From NCBI RefSeq assembly GCF_000964225.1, contig NZ_BAMZ01000082.1:104570-168569 (forward strand): DNA of 64,000 nucleotides, in the 5' to 3' direction. The notes under the pieces are model-generated. The model did not search any database, was not told the DNA's origin, and was given only the letters and a program-made list of their open reading frames with translations. The translations under genes were made by a program, and so were the position numbers. The DNA comes from Acetobacter syzygii. Its GTDB lineage: Bacteria; Pseudomonadota; Alphaproteobacteria; Acetobacterales; Acetobacteraceae. Shown one piece after another: positions 28,048-36,006 of the stretch; position 1 is the stretch's first letter; every line of letters starts with the position of its first letter.

Positions 28048-29424
28048 ATGCCGCACGCGACCAAAAGCCCCGCCCCCGCTCTGTTTCTGCACGATAGCCA
28101 GCGCCGCGCGACTGTGCCGTTCCAGCCGCTCGATCCAGCGCATATCAAGGTCTATTACTGTGGCCCCACGGTGTATGATCTGGCGCATATTGGTAATCTG
28201 CGCGCCATGCTTACGGCGGATGTGCTGGTCAGGCTTTTGCGCAACCTGTATCCCCGCGTCACATTCGTGCGCAATATTACCGATGTAGATGACAAGATTA
28301 CGGCCCGCGCCCGCGCTAACGGGGAGGATATAGGCTCCCTGACCCAGCGCACAACGGCAGAATTTCATCAGGACCTTGCCGCCCTTGGTGTGCTCCCGCC
28401 CGATATAGAACCCCGCGCGACCCATAATATAGGCGAAATGCAGGCCATGATTGCCCGCCTGATCGAAAACGGTCATGCGTACGAGGCTCAGGGCCATGTG
28501 CTGTTTGCTGTTGGGTCCTTTCCTTCCTACGGCGCGCTCTCCGGCCGGAACCCGGAGGAGCTGGAAGCTGGCGCACGCGTGGAAGTCGCTCCTTACAAAA
28601 AAGCCCCGGGGGACTTTGTGCTGTGGAAGCCATCAGACGCGGACCAGCCGGGCTGGGACAGCCCATGGGGGCGTGGGCGGCCAGGGTGGCATATTGAATG
28701 TTCGGCCATGTCGCACCGGTATCTGGGCGATAGTTTTGATATTCATGGTGGTGGGTCGGACCTGCTTTTTCCACACCACGAGAACGAACGCGCGCAAAGC
28801 CTGTGCTGCTTTCCGCACAGCCAGTTTGCCAATTACTGGGTGCATAACGCCATGCTTCTGGTGGATGGCGAGAAAATGTCCAAATCACTGGGCAACTTCC
28901 TGACCATCCGCGATGTGCTGGCACAGGCCCCGGCAGAAGCCCTGCGGCTGTTGCTGCTGGGGGCGCATTACCGTTCCACACTCAATTACACACAGGCGGG
29001 TCTGAACGAAGCACGCAAGACGCTGGATCGATTCTACCGCGCCCTGTCCAGTGTGGAAGATGTGCCAGATGCACCTGTGCCGCTAACGGTCCGCGCCGCG
29101 CTGGAAGATGACCTGAACACGCCCAAGGCTATTGCCGAACTGCATGTGCTGGCGAATCAGGCCATGGGGGGGGACAGGCAGGCCGCAGGTGCGCTCAAGG
29201 CTGGTGGTGGTCTGTTGGGGCTGTTGCAGGATGATCCGGTGCAATGGTTCAGAGGCGATGCCTCAGCGGAAGAAGACGCAGCAATCGAAGTTTTGATAAC
29301 CGAACGTCTGGCCGCCAAAAAAGCGCGCGATTTTGCAAAGGCCGATGCCCTGCGCGACCAGTTGCAGGCACAGGGCATTGTGCTGGAAGATACCAAAGAC
29401 GGAACAAGCTGGAGGCGCGCATGA
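28048..29424 (+). CDS. cysS: Cysteinyl-tRNA synthetase CysS
   Basis: A class I aminoacyl-tRNA synthetase charging tRNA-Cys. The 458 residues include the zinc/cysteine-binding YYCGPTVYDLAHIGN (HIGH-type motif HIGN), the NITDVDDKI segment, RPGWHIECSAM, HGGGSDLLFPHHENERAQS, and the KMSKS loop (GEKMSKSLGNFL). The last five codons overlap nothing, but the stop overlaps the next gene as ATGA. An eight-G run lies at 29166-29173. The start ATG 28048 opens the only frame covering the conserved N-terminus. Confidence 0.97.
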   Translation: MPHATKSPAPALFLHDSQRRATVPFQPLDPAHIKVYYCGPTVYDLAHIGNLRAMLTADVLVRLLRNLYPRVTFVRNITDVDDKITARARANGEDIGSLTQRTTAEFHQDLAALGVLPPDIEPRATHNIGEMQAMIARLIENGHAYEAQGHVLFAVGSFPSYGALSGRNPEELEAGARVEVAPYKKAPGDFVLWKPSDADQPGWDSPWGRGRPGWHIECSAMSHRYLGDSFDIHGGGSDLLFPHHENERAQSLCCFPHSQFANYWVHNAMLLVDGEKMSKSLGNFLTIRDVLAQAPAEALRLLLLGAHYRSTLNYTQAGLNEARKTLDRFYRALSSVEDVPDAPVPLTVRAALEDDLNTPKAIAELHVLANQAMGGDRQAAGALKAGGGLLGLLQDDPVQWFRGDASAEEDAAIEVLITERLAAKKARDFAKADALRDQLQAQGIVLEDTKDGTSWRRA

Positions 29425-30194
29425 CCGGCCGGGACGGCGGAGCACCGCTGGAGCCTTTGGGCAACACCCCTGTTGTTATTCTGGTCCGGCCGCAAATGGC
29501 CGAGAACATTGGCACGACGGCCCGGGCCATGGCCAATGGTGGTCTGTTCCACCTCCGCCTTGTTAGCCCGCGTGATGGCTGGCCGCAGGACCGTGCATGG
29601 CGTACGGCTTCCGGCGCTGACCGTATTCTGGAAGCCGCCACGGTGCACGACAGCGTGGACGACGCCATAGCCGATCTGCACCATGTCTATGCAACCTGCC
29701 CCCGACCGCGCCACATTGTCAAAACGGTTATGACCGCACGCGGTGGGGCTGCGGAACTGCGGGCCGCCACCCAGCGTGGGCTTAAGGTCGGGCTGATGTT
29801 TGGTCCCGAACGCGCGGGGTTGGATAATGAGGATATGGCGCGTGCGGATGCGTTAATCCGTTATCCGCTTAATCCAACCTTTATGTCGCTCAATCTGGCG
29901 CAGGCGGTCATGATTATGGCGTATGAATGGTGGATGGCAGCAGATGCCACGCCCCCACGTACGCTGATGACCAACGAGACACACGTTGCCACCAAGGGCG
30001 AGCTTGAAAACTTTATGGGCCACCTTGTGCGGGAACTGGACGATTGTGGGTTTTTGCGGAACGCGCAGAAGCGGCCCGGCATGGTCCGTAATCTGCGGCA
30101 CTTTTTTACACGTGGTGAAGTTACGGAGCAGGAACTGCGGACCCTGCATGGTGTTGTGCGCGAGCTTGCACACCCACGCCGCGCGGAGGACTAG
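29421..30194 (+). CDS. trmJ: tRNA/rRNA 2'-O-methyltransferase, TrmJ/SpoU family
   Basis: A SPOUT-class methyltransferase. Motifs visible are VVILVRPQMAENIGTTARAM (N-terminal motif 1 with the catalytic Arg-type contact), VGLMFGPERAGLDNEDM (motif 2), and YPLNPTFMSLNLAQAVMIMAYE (motif 3, the knotted SAM site). The length of 257 residues and the C-terminal helical extension (GELENFMGHLVREL, LRHFFTR) fit TrmJ, which methylates position 32 of tRNAs; other SpoU members remain possible. ATG 29421 overlaps the cysS stop by 4 bases. An apparent longer frame upstream lies inside cysS and is rejected. Confidence 0.85.
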   Translation: MTGRDGGAPLEPLGNTPVVILVRPQMAENIGTTARAMANGGLFHLRLVSPRDGWPQDRAWRTASGADRILEAATVHDSVDDAIADLHHVYATCPRPRHIVKTVMTARGGAAELRAATQRGLKVGLMFGPERAGLDNEDMARADALIRYPLNPTFMSLNLAQAVMIMAYEWWMAADATPPRTLMTNETHVATKGELENFMGHLVRELDDCGFLRNAQKRPGMVRNLRHFFTRGEVTEQELRTLHGVVRELAHPRRAED

Positions 30195-30309
30195 CCACAA
30201 AGGCCTGTAAGACCATTGGTGCGCTCTGGCGCATGGTCTGTCCGGTCGGTCAGACCTCCAGCAGGGCTGTCATGGGGGTTATGTAAAAATTAACGGGGTA
30301 TGTTGCCTG

Positions 30310-30338
30310 CTGGCGCGTCTGTTGGGCAGGCGCGCCAG
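30310..30338 (-). repeat. Hairpin downstream of the alpha/beta hydrolase gene
   Basis: A perfect 8-bp inverted repeat (CTGGCGCG at 30310-30317, CGCGCCAG at 30331-30338) lies 16 bases beyond the hydrolase stop. It may help terminate either converging gene, but no T run follows it. Confidence 0.35.
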
Positions 30339-30353
30339 GTGCAAGGCAGAGTA

Positions 30354-31058
30354 TCAGTCTGCGGCAAGGGCCATAAGCTGCTGGCCCATGGCTTTGCCCA
30401 CATGGTCTTCGACCGCAGCGGTAATCTTGTCCGCCTGTTTGGCAAAAATATGATCCGCTTCGGGGTATACGCGGTAGTCCACTGCAACGCCCTTCTGGGT
30501 GTTCAGCTTATCCACCAGTTTATGAATGGCGGGCTCGGGTGCCATGTCATCCTTGCCACCGGCAATCATAAGCCCGCCGCATGGACAGGGGGCCAGAAAG
30601 CCAAAGTCATAATGCGCGGCAGGGGGCGCAATGCTGATCCAGCCGGTAATTTCAGGCCGACGCATCAGCAACTGCATACCAACAAACGCCCCGAACGAGT
30701 ACCCGGCAATCCACAGACCGCTGGCATTGGGGTTGATCATCTGCATCCAGTCAAGAGCTGCGGCAGCGTCGGAAATTTCGCCAATGCCACCATCAAACCG
30801 TCCTTGCGAACGACCAACTCCGCGGGAGTTGTAGCGCATGACGGAAAACCCCATTTTTTCGAACGTACGGTACAGGGCGTATGTAATCCGGTTGTTCATG
30901 GTGCCGCCGTGCAGCGGGTGTGGGTGCAGCACGAGGGCAAGCGGGGCGTTGGGCTCGTTTGAGTGGTGATAACGCCCTTCAAGACGTCCATCCGGGCCGG
31001 CAAACATAACCTCAGGCATGTAGGTTCCGCTTGATCTTGGAGAGGCGTCCGCGGGCAT
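30354..31058 (-). CDS. Alpha/beta hydrolase (COG2945-like)
   Basis: A small soluble alpha/beta hydrolase of about 234 residues. The oxyanion segment LVLHPHPLHGGTMNN, the NSRGVGRSQGRFD strand-turn, the nucleophile elbow GYSFGAF (Ser), the acid region GGKDDMAPE, and the His in YPEADHIFAKQ form a plausible Ser-Asp-His triad. The physiological substrate is unknown. I choose ATG 31058 because GGAAG precedes it by four bases. The frame is open to GTG 31103, and the conserved part begins only at Met 31019 (MPEVMFAGPDGRLEGRY). It is divergent from the cysteine desulfurase cluster. Confidence 0.85.
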   Translation of the reverse strand: MPADASPRSSGTYMPEVMFAGPDGRLEGRYHHSNEPNAPLALVLHPHPLHGGTMNNRITYALYRTFEKMGFSVMRYNSRGVGRSQGRFDGGIGEISDAAAALDWMQMINPNASGLWIAGYSFGAFVGMQLLMRRPEITGWISIAPPAAHYDFGFLAPCPCGGLMIAGGKDDMAPEPAIHKLVDKLNTQKGVAVDYRVYPEADHIFAKQADKITAAVEDHVGKAMGQQLMALAAD

Positions 31059-31166
31059 GACGCTTCCGGGTTTGATAACTGCCCCGTCGGGGAACGATGC
31101 CACGTTCCGGGTCGGAACATGCGGGCAAGGGTAAGACCCGCAAGCTTTAACGTTCAGTCAGCCCAT

Positions 31167-31204
31167 CTCCTTTTTCCGCTTCTGGGGAAAAACGGAAAAA
31201 GGAG
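31167..31204. repeat. 12-bp perfect inverted repeat with 14-base loop
   Basis: CTCCTTTTTCCG (31167-31178) is exactly repeated in reverse complement as CGGAAAAAGGAG (31193-31204). It lies between two divergent genes, where a terminator is not expected, so a regulatory hairpin or protein site is possible. Confidence 0.6.
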
Positions 31205-31210
31205 CGGATT

Positions 31211-31227
31211 CAGACACATGGTGTCTG
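31211..31227. repeat. Perfect 7+7 palindrome, operator-like
   Basis: CAGACAC-ATG-GTGTCTG is a perfect 17-base palindrome with a three-base spacer, located seven bases after the preceding inverted repeat. Its form suits a dimeric regulator binding site; the regulator is unknown. Confidence 0.5.
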
Positions 31228-31495
31228 CCCCATTGCCAGAAAAGGGGGAAAGGCACACTCTGGCGTTGACCTTGCGTAAAACGCAGGCATAATCAGGCGG
31301 GGTATTATCCGTGAATGCCGCGTACGCGGGAGAACCCGTTTCCAGCCTGCTGTATTCATTGTGCCCTGTGGTGCTGACCATGTGGCACTCTATAGCGGTT
31401 GCGGGGCCAGAATTTCCACATAAATCGTGACAAGGGCTGTTCTGCACGGTCTGCAAAGAGTGCAGTTCTGGTAGGGTAACGGGTAGATAAAACGT

Positions 31496-32644
31496 ATGAA
31501 TAAAAAAACAGACGCTTGGGCAAAGGGTTTTTCCCAACCTGTTTATCTGGATGCCAATGCGACCGAACCGCTGCGCCCCCTGGCCCGCGCGGCCATGCTG
31601 GAGGCGGCGGAACTTACGGGGAATCCATCTTCCGTGCATCAGGCCGGGCGGCGTGCGCGCGCCGTGCTGGAGGATGCGCGGAACACACTGGCCCAGCGTA
31701 TGGGCGTTGCCCCCCTGAACTGCGTGTTTACCTCGGGCGGTACGGAAGCCAATGTTCTGGCCATGCACGGGCTTGGGCAGGGGCGGCGCTTTCTTGTTGG
31801 CCGTACCGAGCATGATGCGGTGCGCAAAGGTGCGCCCGATGGGGCAGACGTAGCATGGCTGGAGGTGGATGCCAGCGGGCAGATCCGGCTGGACCTGCTG
31901 GAAGCAGCATTGCAGACCCACGAGTCGCCCGCGTTTGTCTGCCTGATGCTGGCGAATAATGAGACAGGTGTCCTGCATCCCATGGCCGAGGTTGCCCGCC
32001 TGTGCCGCCAGCATGGTGCGCATTTGCATGTGGATGCGGTGCAGGCCGCAGGCCGCATGGCGCTGAATGTGGAGGAACTGGGGGCTGATAGTCTGGCCTG
32101 TTCCGGCCACAAAATGGGTGGGCCAAAAGGCGCGGGAGCGCTGCTGCTGCGTGGGCCTGCCCCCCGGCCTTTGGTCCCTCTGTTTGATGGCGGGGGGCAG
32201 GAGCAGGGGCGCAGGGGGGGCACGCCGCCACTGCCAGCCATTGCAGGGCTGGCCGCAGCCCTGTGCGATGCGTTGGACACCCCGCGCGATCTGGCCCCCT
32301 TGCGCAACAGGCTGGAGCAGGCGGCACAGGCTGTGGGGGCTGTTGTGTGCGGTGCGGGGGCACCCCGCTTGGGCAACACGGCTTCGCTGGCGCTTCCCGG
32401 TCGGCGTGCGCAGGGGCAGCTTATGCGGCTCGATCTGGATGGCATTTGCGTTTCTGCCGGTTCGGCCTGTTCATCTGGCAAGGTTGCATTTTCCCATGTG
32501 CTGGATGCCATGGGGCTGGGGGATCTGGCCGGGCAGGCCATTCGTGTGTCCCTGCCGTGGTCGGTCGAGGAAGCGGATGTGGAGCGGTTTATGCAAAGCT
32601 ATGCACGCATGGCGGCCGGAGCCGGTCTGGCTATGGTGGAGTAA
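31496..32644 (+). CDS. Cysteine desulfurase family protein (first of tandem pair)
   Basis: A PLP enzyme of the NifS/IscS class V aminotransferase family, 382 residues, which removes sulfur from cysteine as an enzyme persulfide. Seen: N-terminal YLDANATEPLRP, FTSGGTEANVLAMHG, the LANNETGVLHPMAEV block, the PLP-Asp region LHVDAVQAAG, the PLP lysine in CSGHKMGGPKGAGALLL, and the catalytic Cys loop in SAGSACSSGKVAFS. It starts at ATG 31496 and ends ten bases before a second, different desulfurase. The low similarity of the two copies suggests separate roles rather than recent duplication. Confidence 0.93.
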   Translation: MNKKTDAWAKGFSQPVYLDANATEPLRPLARAAMLEAAELTGNPSSVHQAGRRARAVLEDARNTLAQRMGVAPLNCVFTSGGTEANVLAMHGLGQGRRFLVGRTEHDAVRKGAPDGADVAWLEVDASGQIRLDLLEAALQTHESPAFVCLMLANNETGVLHPMAEVARLCRQHGAHLHVDAVQAAGRMALNVEELGADSLACSGHKMGGPKGAGALLLRGPAPRPLVPLFDGGGQEQGRRGGTPPLPAIAGLAAALCDALDTPRDLAPLRNRLEQAAQAVGAVVCGAGAPRLGNTASLALPGRRAQGQLMRLDLDGICVSAGSACSSGKVAFSHVLDAMGLGDLAGQAIRVSLPWSVEEADVERFMQSYARMAAGAGLAMVE

Positions 32645-32654
32645 GAGAACGGGT

Positions 32655-33818
32655 ATGGTGGCATTGTATTTTGACCACGCGGCAACCACACCGTGTGATC
32701 CGCGTGTGCAGAAAATTCTGCTCCGTGCTCTGGCGGAGGAGAATGGTAACCCCCACAGCACTACCCATGTCAGTGGTCTGCGGGCAGCAGACATGGTGGA
32801 ACAGGCCCGGGCCGAGGTTGCCTCCCTGCTTGGGGCGGATGTGCGCGAGATTGTTTTTACCTCTGGCGCTACCGAGTCCAATAATCTGGCCATCAAGGGG
32901 GCTGTGCGCCATCTGGCGGCGCAGGGGAGCGTGCGCCGCCGGGTCATAACCGTTGCAACGGAGCATAAATGTGTTCTGCAAAGTGTGCAGGACCTGGCGT
33001 GCGAGGGGTTTGAGCCGGTTGTTCTGCCCGTCAATGCCAATGGGCAGCTTGAACCATCGGTGCTCGCCAAGGCGCTGGAGGTGCCAACGGCTCTGGTCTC
33101 CATTGCCGCAGCCAATAACGAGACCGGGGTACTGCATGACCTTGCCCTGCTTGGCGCACTGGTCACACAGGCAGGGGCTTTGCTGCATACCGATCTGGCG
33201 CAGTCTGCGGGCAAAATTCCGCTGGACCTTCATGCGTTGCCAGTCGCCCTTGCCTCGGTTTCCAGCCATAAGCTGTATGGACCCAAGGGGGCGGGCGCAC
33301 TGTTTGTGCGCCGTAGCCCGCGTGTGCGCCTGACGCCCCTCTTCTCTGGTGGTGGGCAGGAACGGGGAATGCGGTCGGGCACCCTGCCGGGCTTTCTGCT
33401 GGCAGGGTTTGGTGCGGCATGTCGTATTGCACAGGCGGAAATGGCGCAGGATGCCGCGCATCTGGCCAGGGTGCAGGCGGTATTTCTGGCGCGCCTGTCC
33501 GCGCAGTTGCCCGGTTGCGCCGTCAATGCCGGTGGGGCTGAACGCCTGCCGGGTATTTTCAGCCTGCGGCTCCCCCCCGACCTGCGGGCGGTGGATGTGC
33601 TGGCGGCCATGCCTGATCTGGAGGTTTCTTTGGGTTCGGCCTGTTCTTCGGCGGAACTTGCTCCCTCTTATGTGCTGGCCGCCATGGGCCTGAGCTTTGA
33701 GGAAGCAGGAAGAAGCTTGCGTCTGTCCCCCGGACGTTTTACCTCCACCGCCGAAGCAGAACGCGCGGCGGACAGTCTGGCACAGGCTGCCTTGCGGGTG
33801 CGGGCCACCCCTCCCTAG
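32655..33818 (+). CDS. Cysteine desulfurase, IscS/NifS type (second of tandem pair)
   Basis: A 387-residue cysteine desulfurase. Motifs: YFDHAATTPCDPRV, FTSGATESNNLAIKG, the TEHKCVL catalytic His, AANNETGVLHDLALL, LHTDLAQSAGKIPLD, the PLP lysine in SSHKLYGPKGAGALFV, RSGTLPG, and the catalytic Cys in SLGSACSSAEL. ATG 32655 begins the conserved N-terminus. The frame extends far upstream, but that part is antisense-like translation inside the first desulfurase. It is followed by an adrenodoxin-type ferredoxin and mnmA, so it is the likely sulfur donor for tRNA thiolation and perhaps Fe-S assembly. Confidence 0.94.
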   Translation: MVALYFDHAATTPCDPRVQKILLRALAEENGNPHSTTHVSGLRAADMVEQARAEVASLLGADVREIVFTSGATESNNLAIKGAVRHLAAQGSVRRRVITVATEHKCVLQSVQDLACEGFEPVVLPVNANGQLEPSVLAKALEVPTALVSIAAANNETGVLHDLALLGALVTQAGALLHTDLAQSAGKIPLDLHALPVALASVSSHKLYGPKGAGALFVRRSPRVRLTPLFSGGGQERGMRSGTLPGFLLAGFGAACRIAQAEMAQDAAHLARVQAVFLARLSAQLPGCAVNAGGAERLPGIFSLRLPPDLRAVDVLAAMPDLEVSLGSACSSAELAPSYVLAAMGLSFEEAGRSLRLSPGRFTSTAEAERAADSLAQAALRVRATPP

Positions 33819-33893
33819 GCCCTCACCCGTAGCAATAAGCCCAGGCCATGCAGGCCGCAGCCGCCATGATATTTTTTGGCAGGATGGAAACCA

Positions 33894-34208
33894 ATGCCCC
33901 AGATGACGTTTGTTGAGCAGGACGGAACAGAACGCACGGTTGATGCCCCAGTCGGCCTGTCCGTGCTGGAAATTGCCCATAAGCACGATGTGGACCTTGA
34001 AGGCGCCTGTGAAGGGTCTTTGGCCTGCGCCACCTGCCACGTTGTGGTGGACCCCGCATGGGCGGATAAGCTGACCGCCCCGACGGATGATGAGGAAGAT
34101 ATGCTTGATCTGGCCTTTGGGCTGGAAAAAACCTCGCGTCTTGGCTGCCAGATTGTCATGACCGAAGCACTTGATGGTCTGGTCGTGCGCCTGCCCAGCA
34201 AGGCCTGA
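33894..34208 (+). CDS. 2Fe-2S ferredoxin, adrenodoxin/ISC type
   Basis: A 104-residue plant/adrenodoxin-fold ferredoxin. The cluster ligands are Cys39, Cys45, Cys48 and Cys85 (C-x5-C-x2-C-x36-C, segment [12 protein letters not shown]), the spacing of ISC ferredoxins that donate electrons during Fe-S assembly. ATG 33894 is chosen because a GGCAGGATGG ribosome site lies at 33878-33887; an upstream frame extension lacks one. The position between cysteine desulfurases and mnmA supports a sulfur or cluster-assembly role. Confidence 0.93.
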   Translation: MPQMTFVEQDGTERTVDAPVGLSVLEIAHKHDVDLEGACEGSLACATCHVVVDPAWADKLTAPTDDEEDMLDLAFGLEKTSRLGCQIVMTEALDGLVVRLPSKA

Positions 34209-34236
34209 CACCAGATAAGGGAAGGATAGCCCGCCC

Positions 34237-35319
34237 ATGCGTATTCTTGTTGCCATGTCCGGAGGGGTGGACAGTTCCGTGGTGGCTGCCCGTCTGCTGG
34301 AGGAAGGGCACGAGGTTGTGGGTGCTACCCTCCAGCTTTATGATTCCAGAGGGGCAGCCAAAAAAGGCGCGTGCTGCGCCGGGCAGGACATCCGCGATGC
34401 CCGCGCCGTGGCTGACCGTCTGGGATTCCCGCATTATGTGATTGATGCGGAACGCCGCTTCCGTGATAGCGTGATAGAACGCTTTGCCGATGCCTACGCG
34501 GCGGGGGAAACCCCGGTCCCCTGTGTGGCCTGTAATCAGGGTGTCAAATTTACTGACCTGCTGGAACTGGCGAAGGAAATTGGGGCAGACGCCATGGCCA
34601 CCGGCCATTATGTGCGCCGGGTGGAAGGGCCACTGGGCGTGGAGCTACACCGCCCCGTGGACGAAGCCCGCGACCAGAGCTGGTTCCTGTTTGCCACGAC
34701 CCGTGACCAACTGGAGTTTTTACGCTTCCCACTGGGCGATATGCCCGACAAAGCCGCCGTCAGGCAGGAAGCGGAACGGTTTGGCCTGATTGTGGCCGGT
34801 AAGCCCGATAGTCAGGACCTCTGCTTTGTCAGCGATGGGTCTTACGTGGATCTGGTGGAACGGATGCACCCCGAAATGGCTGGCCCGGGCGAGATTGTGG
34901 ACCAGTCCGGCCATGTGGTTGGCCAGCACGAAGGGGTTATGCGTTTTACCGTGGGGCAGAGCAAACGCCTTGGCAACGCCGCCCGCCTGCAGGGTGAACG
35001 CCAGATGGTGGTTGGGGTGGAGCCGGGCCGCAAGAGGGTGATTATTGGCCCTCGCGCCAATGCTTTTGTAAACAGCCTGTCCGTGCGGGATGTAAACTGG
35101 CTGGTGGATGCCCCACCCGAAGGGCTTGTCTGCCGGGTGCAGATGCGTGCGCGTGAAGAACCAAGGGCTGCCCGTGTGCTGCCCACCGCGGAGGGTGCGA
35201 CCATACTGCTGGACGAACCCGCAATGCCTGCTCCCGGTCAGGCCTGTGTGTTTTATCAGGGTAGCCGTATTCTGGGGGGTGGGTTTATCCGCCGGGCGGA
35301 AGAGCAGGTCGCAGTTTAA
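34237..35319 (+). CDS. mnmA: tRNA-specific 2-thiouridylase MnmA
   Basis: MnmA thiolates U34 of tRNA-Lys, Glu and Gln using sulfur from a cysteine desulfurase and ATP. The 360 residues carry the PP-loop AMSGGVDSSVVAA (about 5-17), GATLQLYD, the catalytic Cys pair in PCVACNQGVKF and DSQDLCFVSDG, ATGHYVRR, and the C-terminal beta-barrel (VVGVEPGRKRVIIGPR). It sits 28 bases after the ferredoxin, directly downstream of the two desulfurases, an arrangement that links sulfur mobilisation to its consumer. Confidence 0.97.
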   Translation: MRILVAMSGGVDSSVVAARLLEEGHEVVGATLQLYDSRGAAKKGACCAGQDIRDARAVADRLGFPHYVIDAERRFRDSVIERFADAYAAGETPVPCVACNQGVKFTDLLELAKEIGADAMATGHYVRRVEGPLGVELHRPVDEARDQSWFLFATTRDQLEFLRFPLGDMPDKAAVRQEAERFGLIVAGKPDSQDLCFVSDGSYVDLVERMHPEMAGPGEIVDQSGHVVGQHEGVMRFTVGQSKRLGNAARLQGERQMVVGVEPGRKRVIIGPRANAFVNSLSVRDVNWLVDAPPEGLVCRVQMRAREEPRAARVLPTAEGATILLDEPAMPAPGQACVFYQGSRILGGGFIRRAEEQVAV

Positions 35320-35342
35320 GCAGAACAGGGAGAGCAGGGGTT

Positions 35343-36002
35343 ATGGCCGAAGGTCGTCTGGTTATTGGCACACAACGTTATTCGTCATGGTCCCTGCGTG
35401 GCTGGCTGGCTGTGCGTCTGGCAGGGCTGGATGTGGATGTGCAGGTTGTACCGCTGGCCGGTGCGGGCCAGACCACAGCGCTCAAAACACTCTCTCCCAA
35501 TGGGTGTGTCCCTTATCTGGAACACAGGGGAGCGGTCGTGTGGGATTCGCTCTCCATCGCTGAATATTGTGCCGAACACCATGCGTTTTTATGGCCAACC
35601 GACCCGGTTGTGCGGGCCTGGGCGCGTTCGGTTGCGGCGGAAATGCATTCGGGCTTCAGGGCCGTGCGTTCCGCCCTGCCCATGAATCTGGGGCGCAACA
35701 GACCGCTGGCCACCCCCTTGGGGGAGGATGTGCATAAGGATATTGCACGTATTAACGCCATATGGACCGAGGGTGTGGGCCGGGGCGGGCCGTTTCTGTG
35801 CGGGCAGGGCATGGGCAATGTGGATGCCATGTTTGCGCCGGTTGTCTGCCGCTTTCTGTCGTACAATGTGCCGGGCCTGTCCGCTGCGGCTCATGCCTAT
35901 ATGCAGGCGGTACGCCACCATCCGTTAATGGAGGCATGGTACACCGCGGCCGCGCAGGAGCCTGTGGCGTGGCAGCTGGATATGTACGAAAGTCTGGCCT
36001 GA
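35343..36002 (+). CDS. Glutathione S-transferase family protein
   Basis: A 219-residue soluble GST-fold protein. The N-terminal thioredoxin-like domain shows YSSWSLRGWLAVRLAG and the cis-Pro/Ser turn GCVPYLEHRGAVVWDSLSIAEY, where the Ser-Ser/Asp region contacts glutathione. The helical C-terminal domain spans about 85-219. It resembles the maleylacetoacetate-isomerase/YfcF-like GSTs. The substrate is unknown. It lies 23 bases after mnmA and 4 bases before a glycosyltransferase gene. Confidence 0.88.
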   Translation: MAEGRLVIGTQRYSSWSLRGWLAVRLAGLDVDVQVVPLAGAGQTTALKTLSPNGCVPYLEHRGAVVWDSLSIAEYCAEHHAFLWPTDPVVRAWARSVAAEMHSGFRAVRSALPMNLGRNRPLATPLGEDVHKDIARINAIWTEGVGRGGPFLCGQGMGNVDAMFAPVVCRFLSYNVPGLSAAAHAYMQAVRHHPLMEAWYTAAAQEPVAWQLDMYESLA

Positions 36003-36006
36003 CCCC

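Larger units (their letters stand above)
31059..31495. promoter_or_regulatory. Divergent regulatory region between the hydrolase and the cysteine desulfurase cluster
   Basis: About 440 bases without a credible gene. It contains two inverted repeats listed separately (31167-31204 and 31211-31227). It must contain the promoters of both divergent units. I could not assign -35/-10 boxes with confidence, nor find a clear IscR or Fur-type site. Confidence 0.5.

Noticed and set aside
28048..29424. CysS HIGH motif reading HIGN
   Set aside because: A common variant in cysteinyl-tRNA synthetases; all other motifs are intact.
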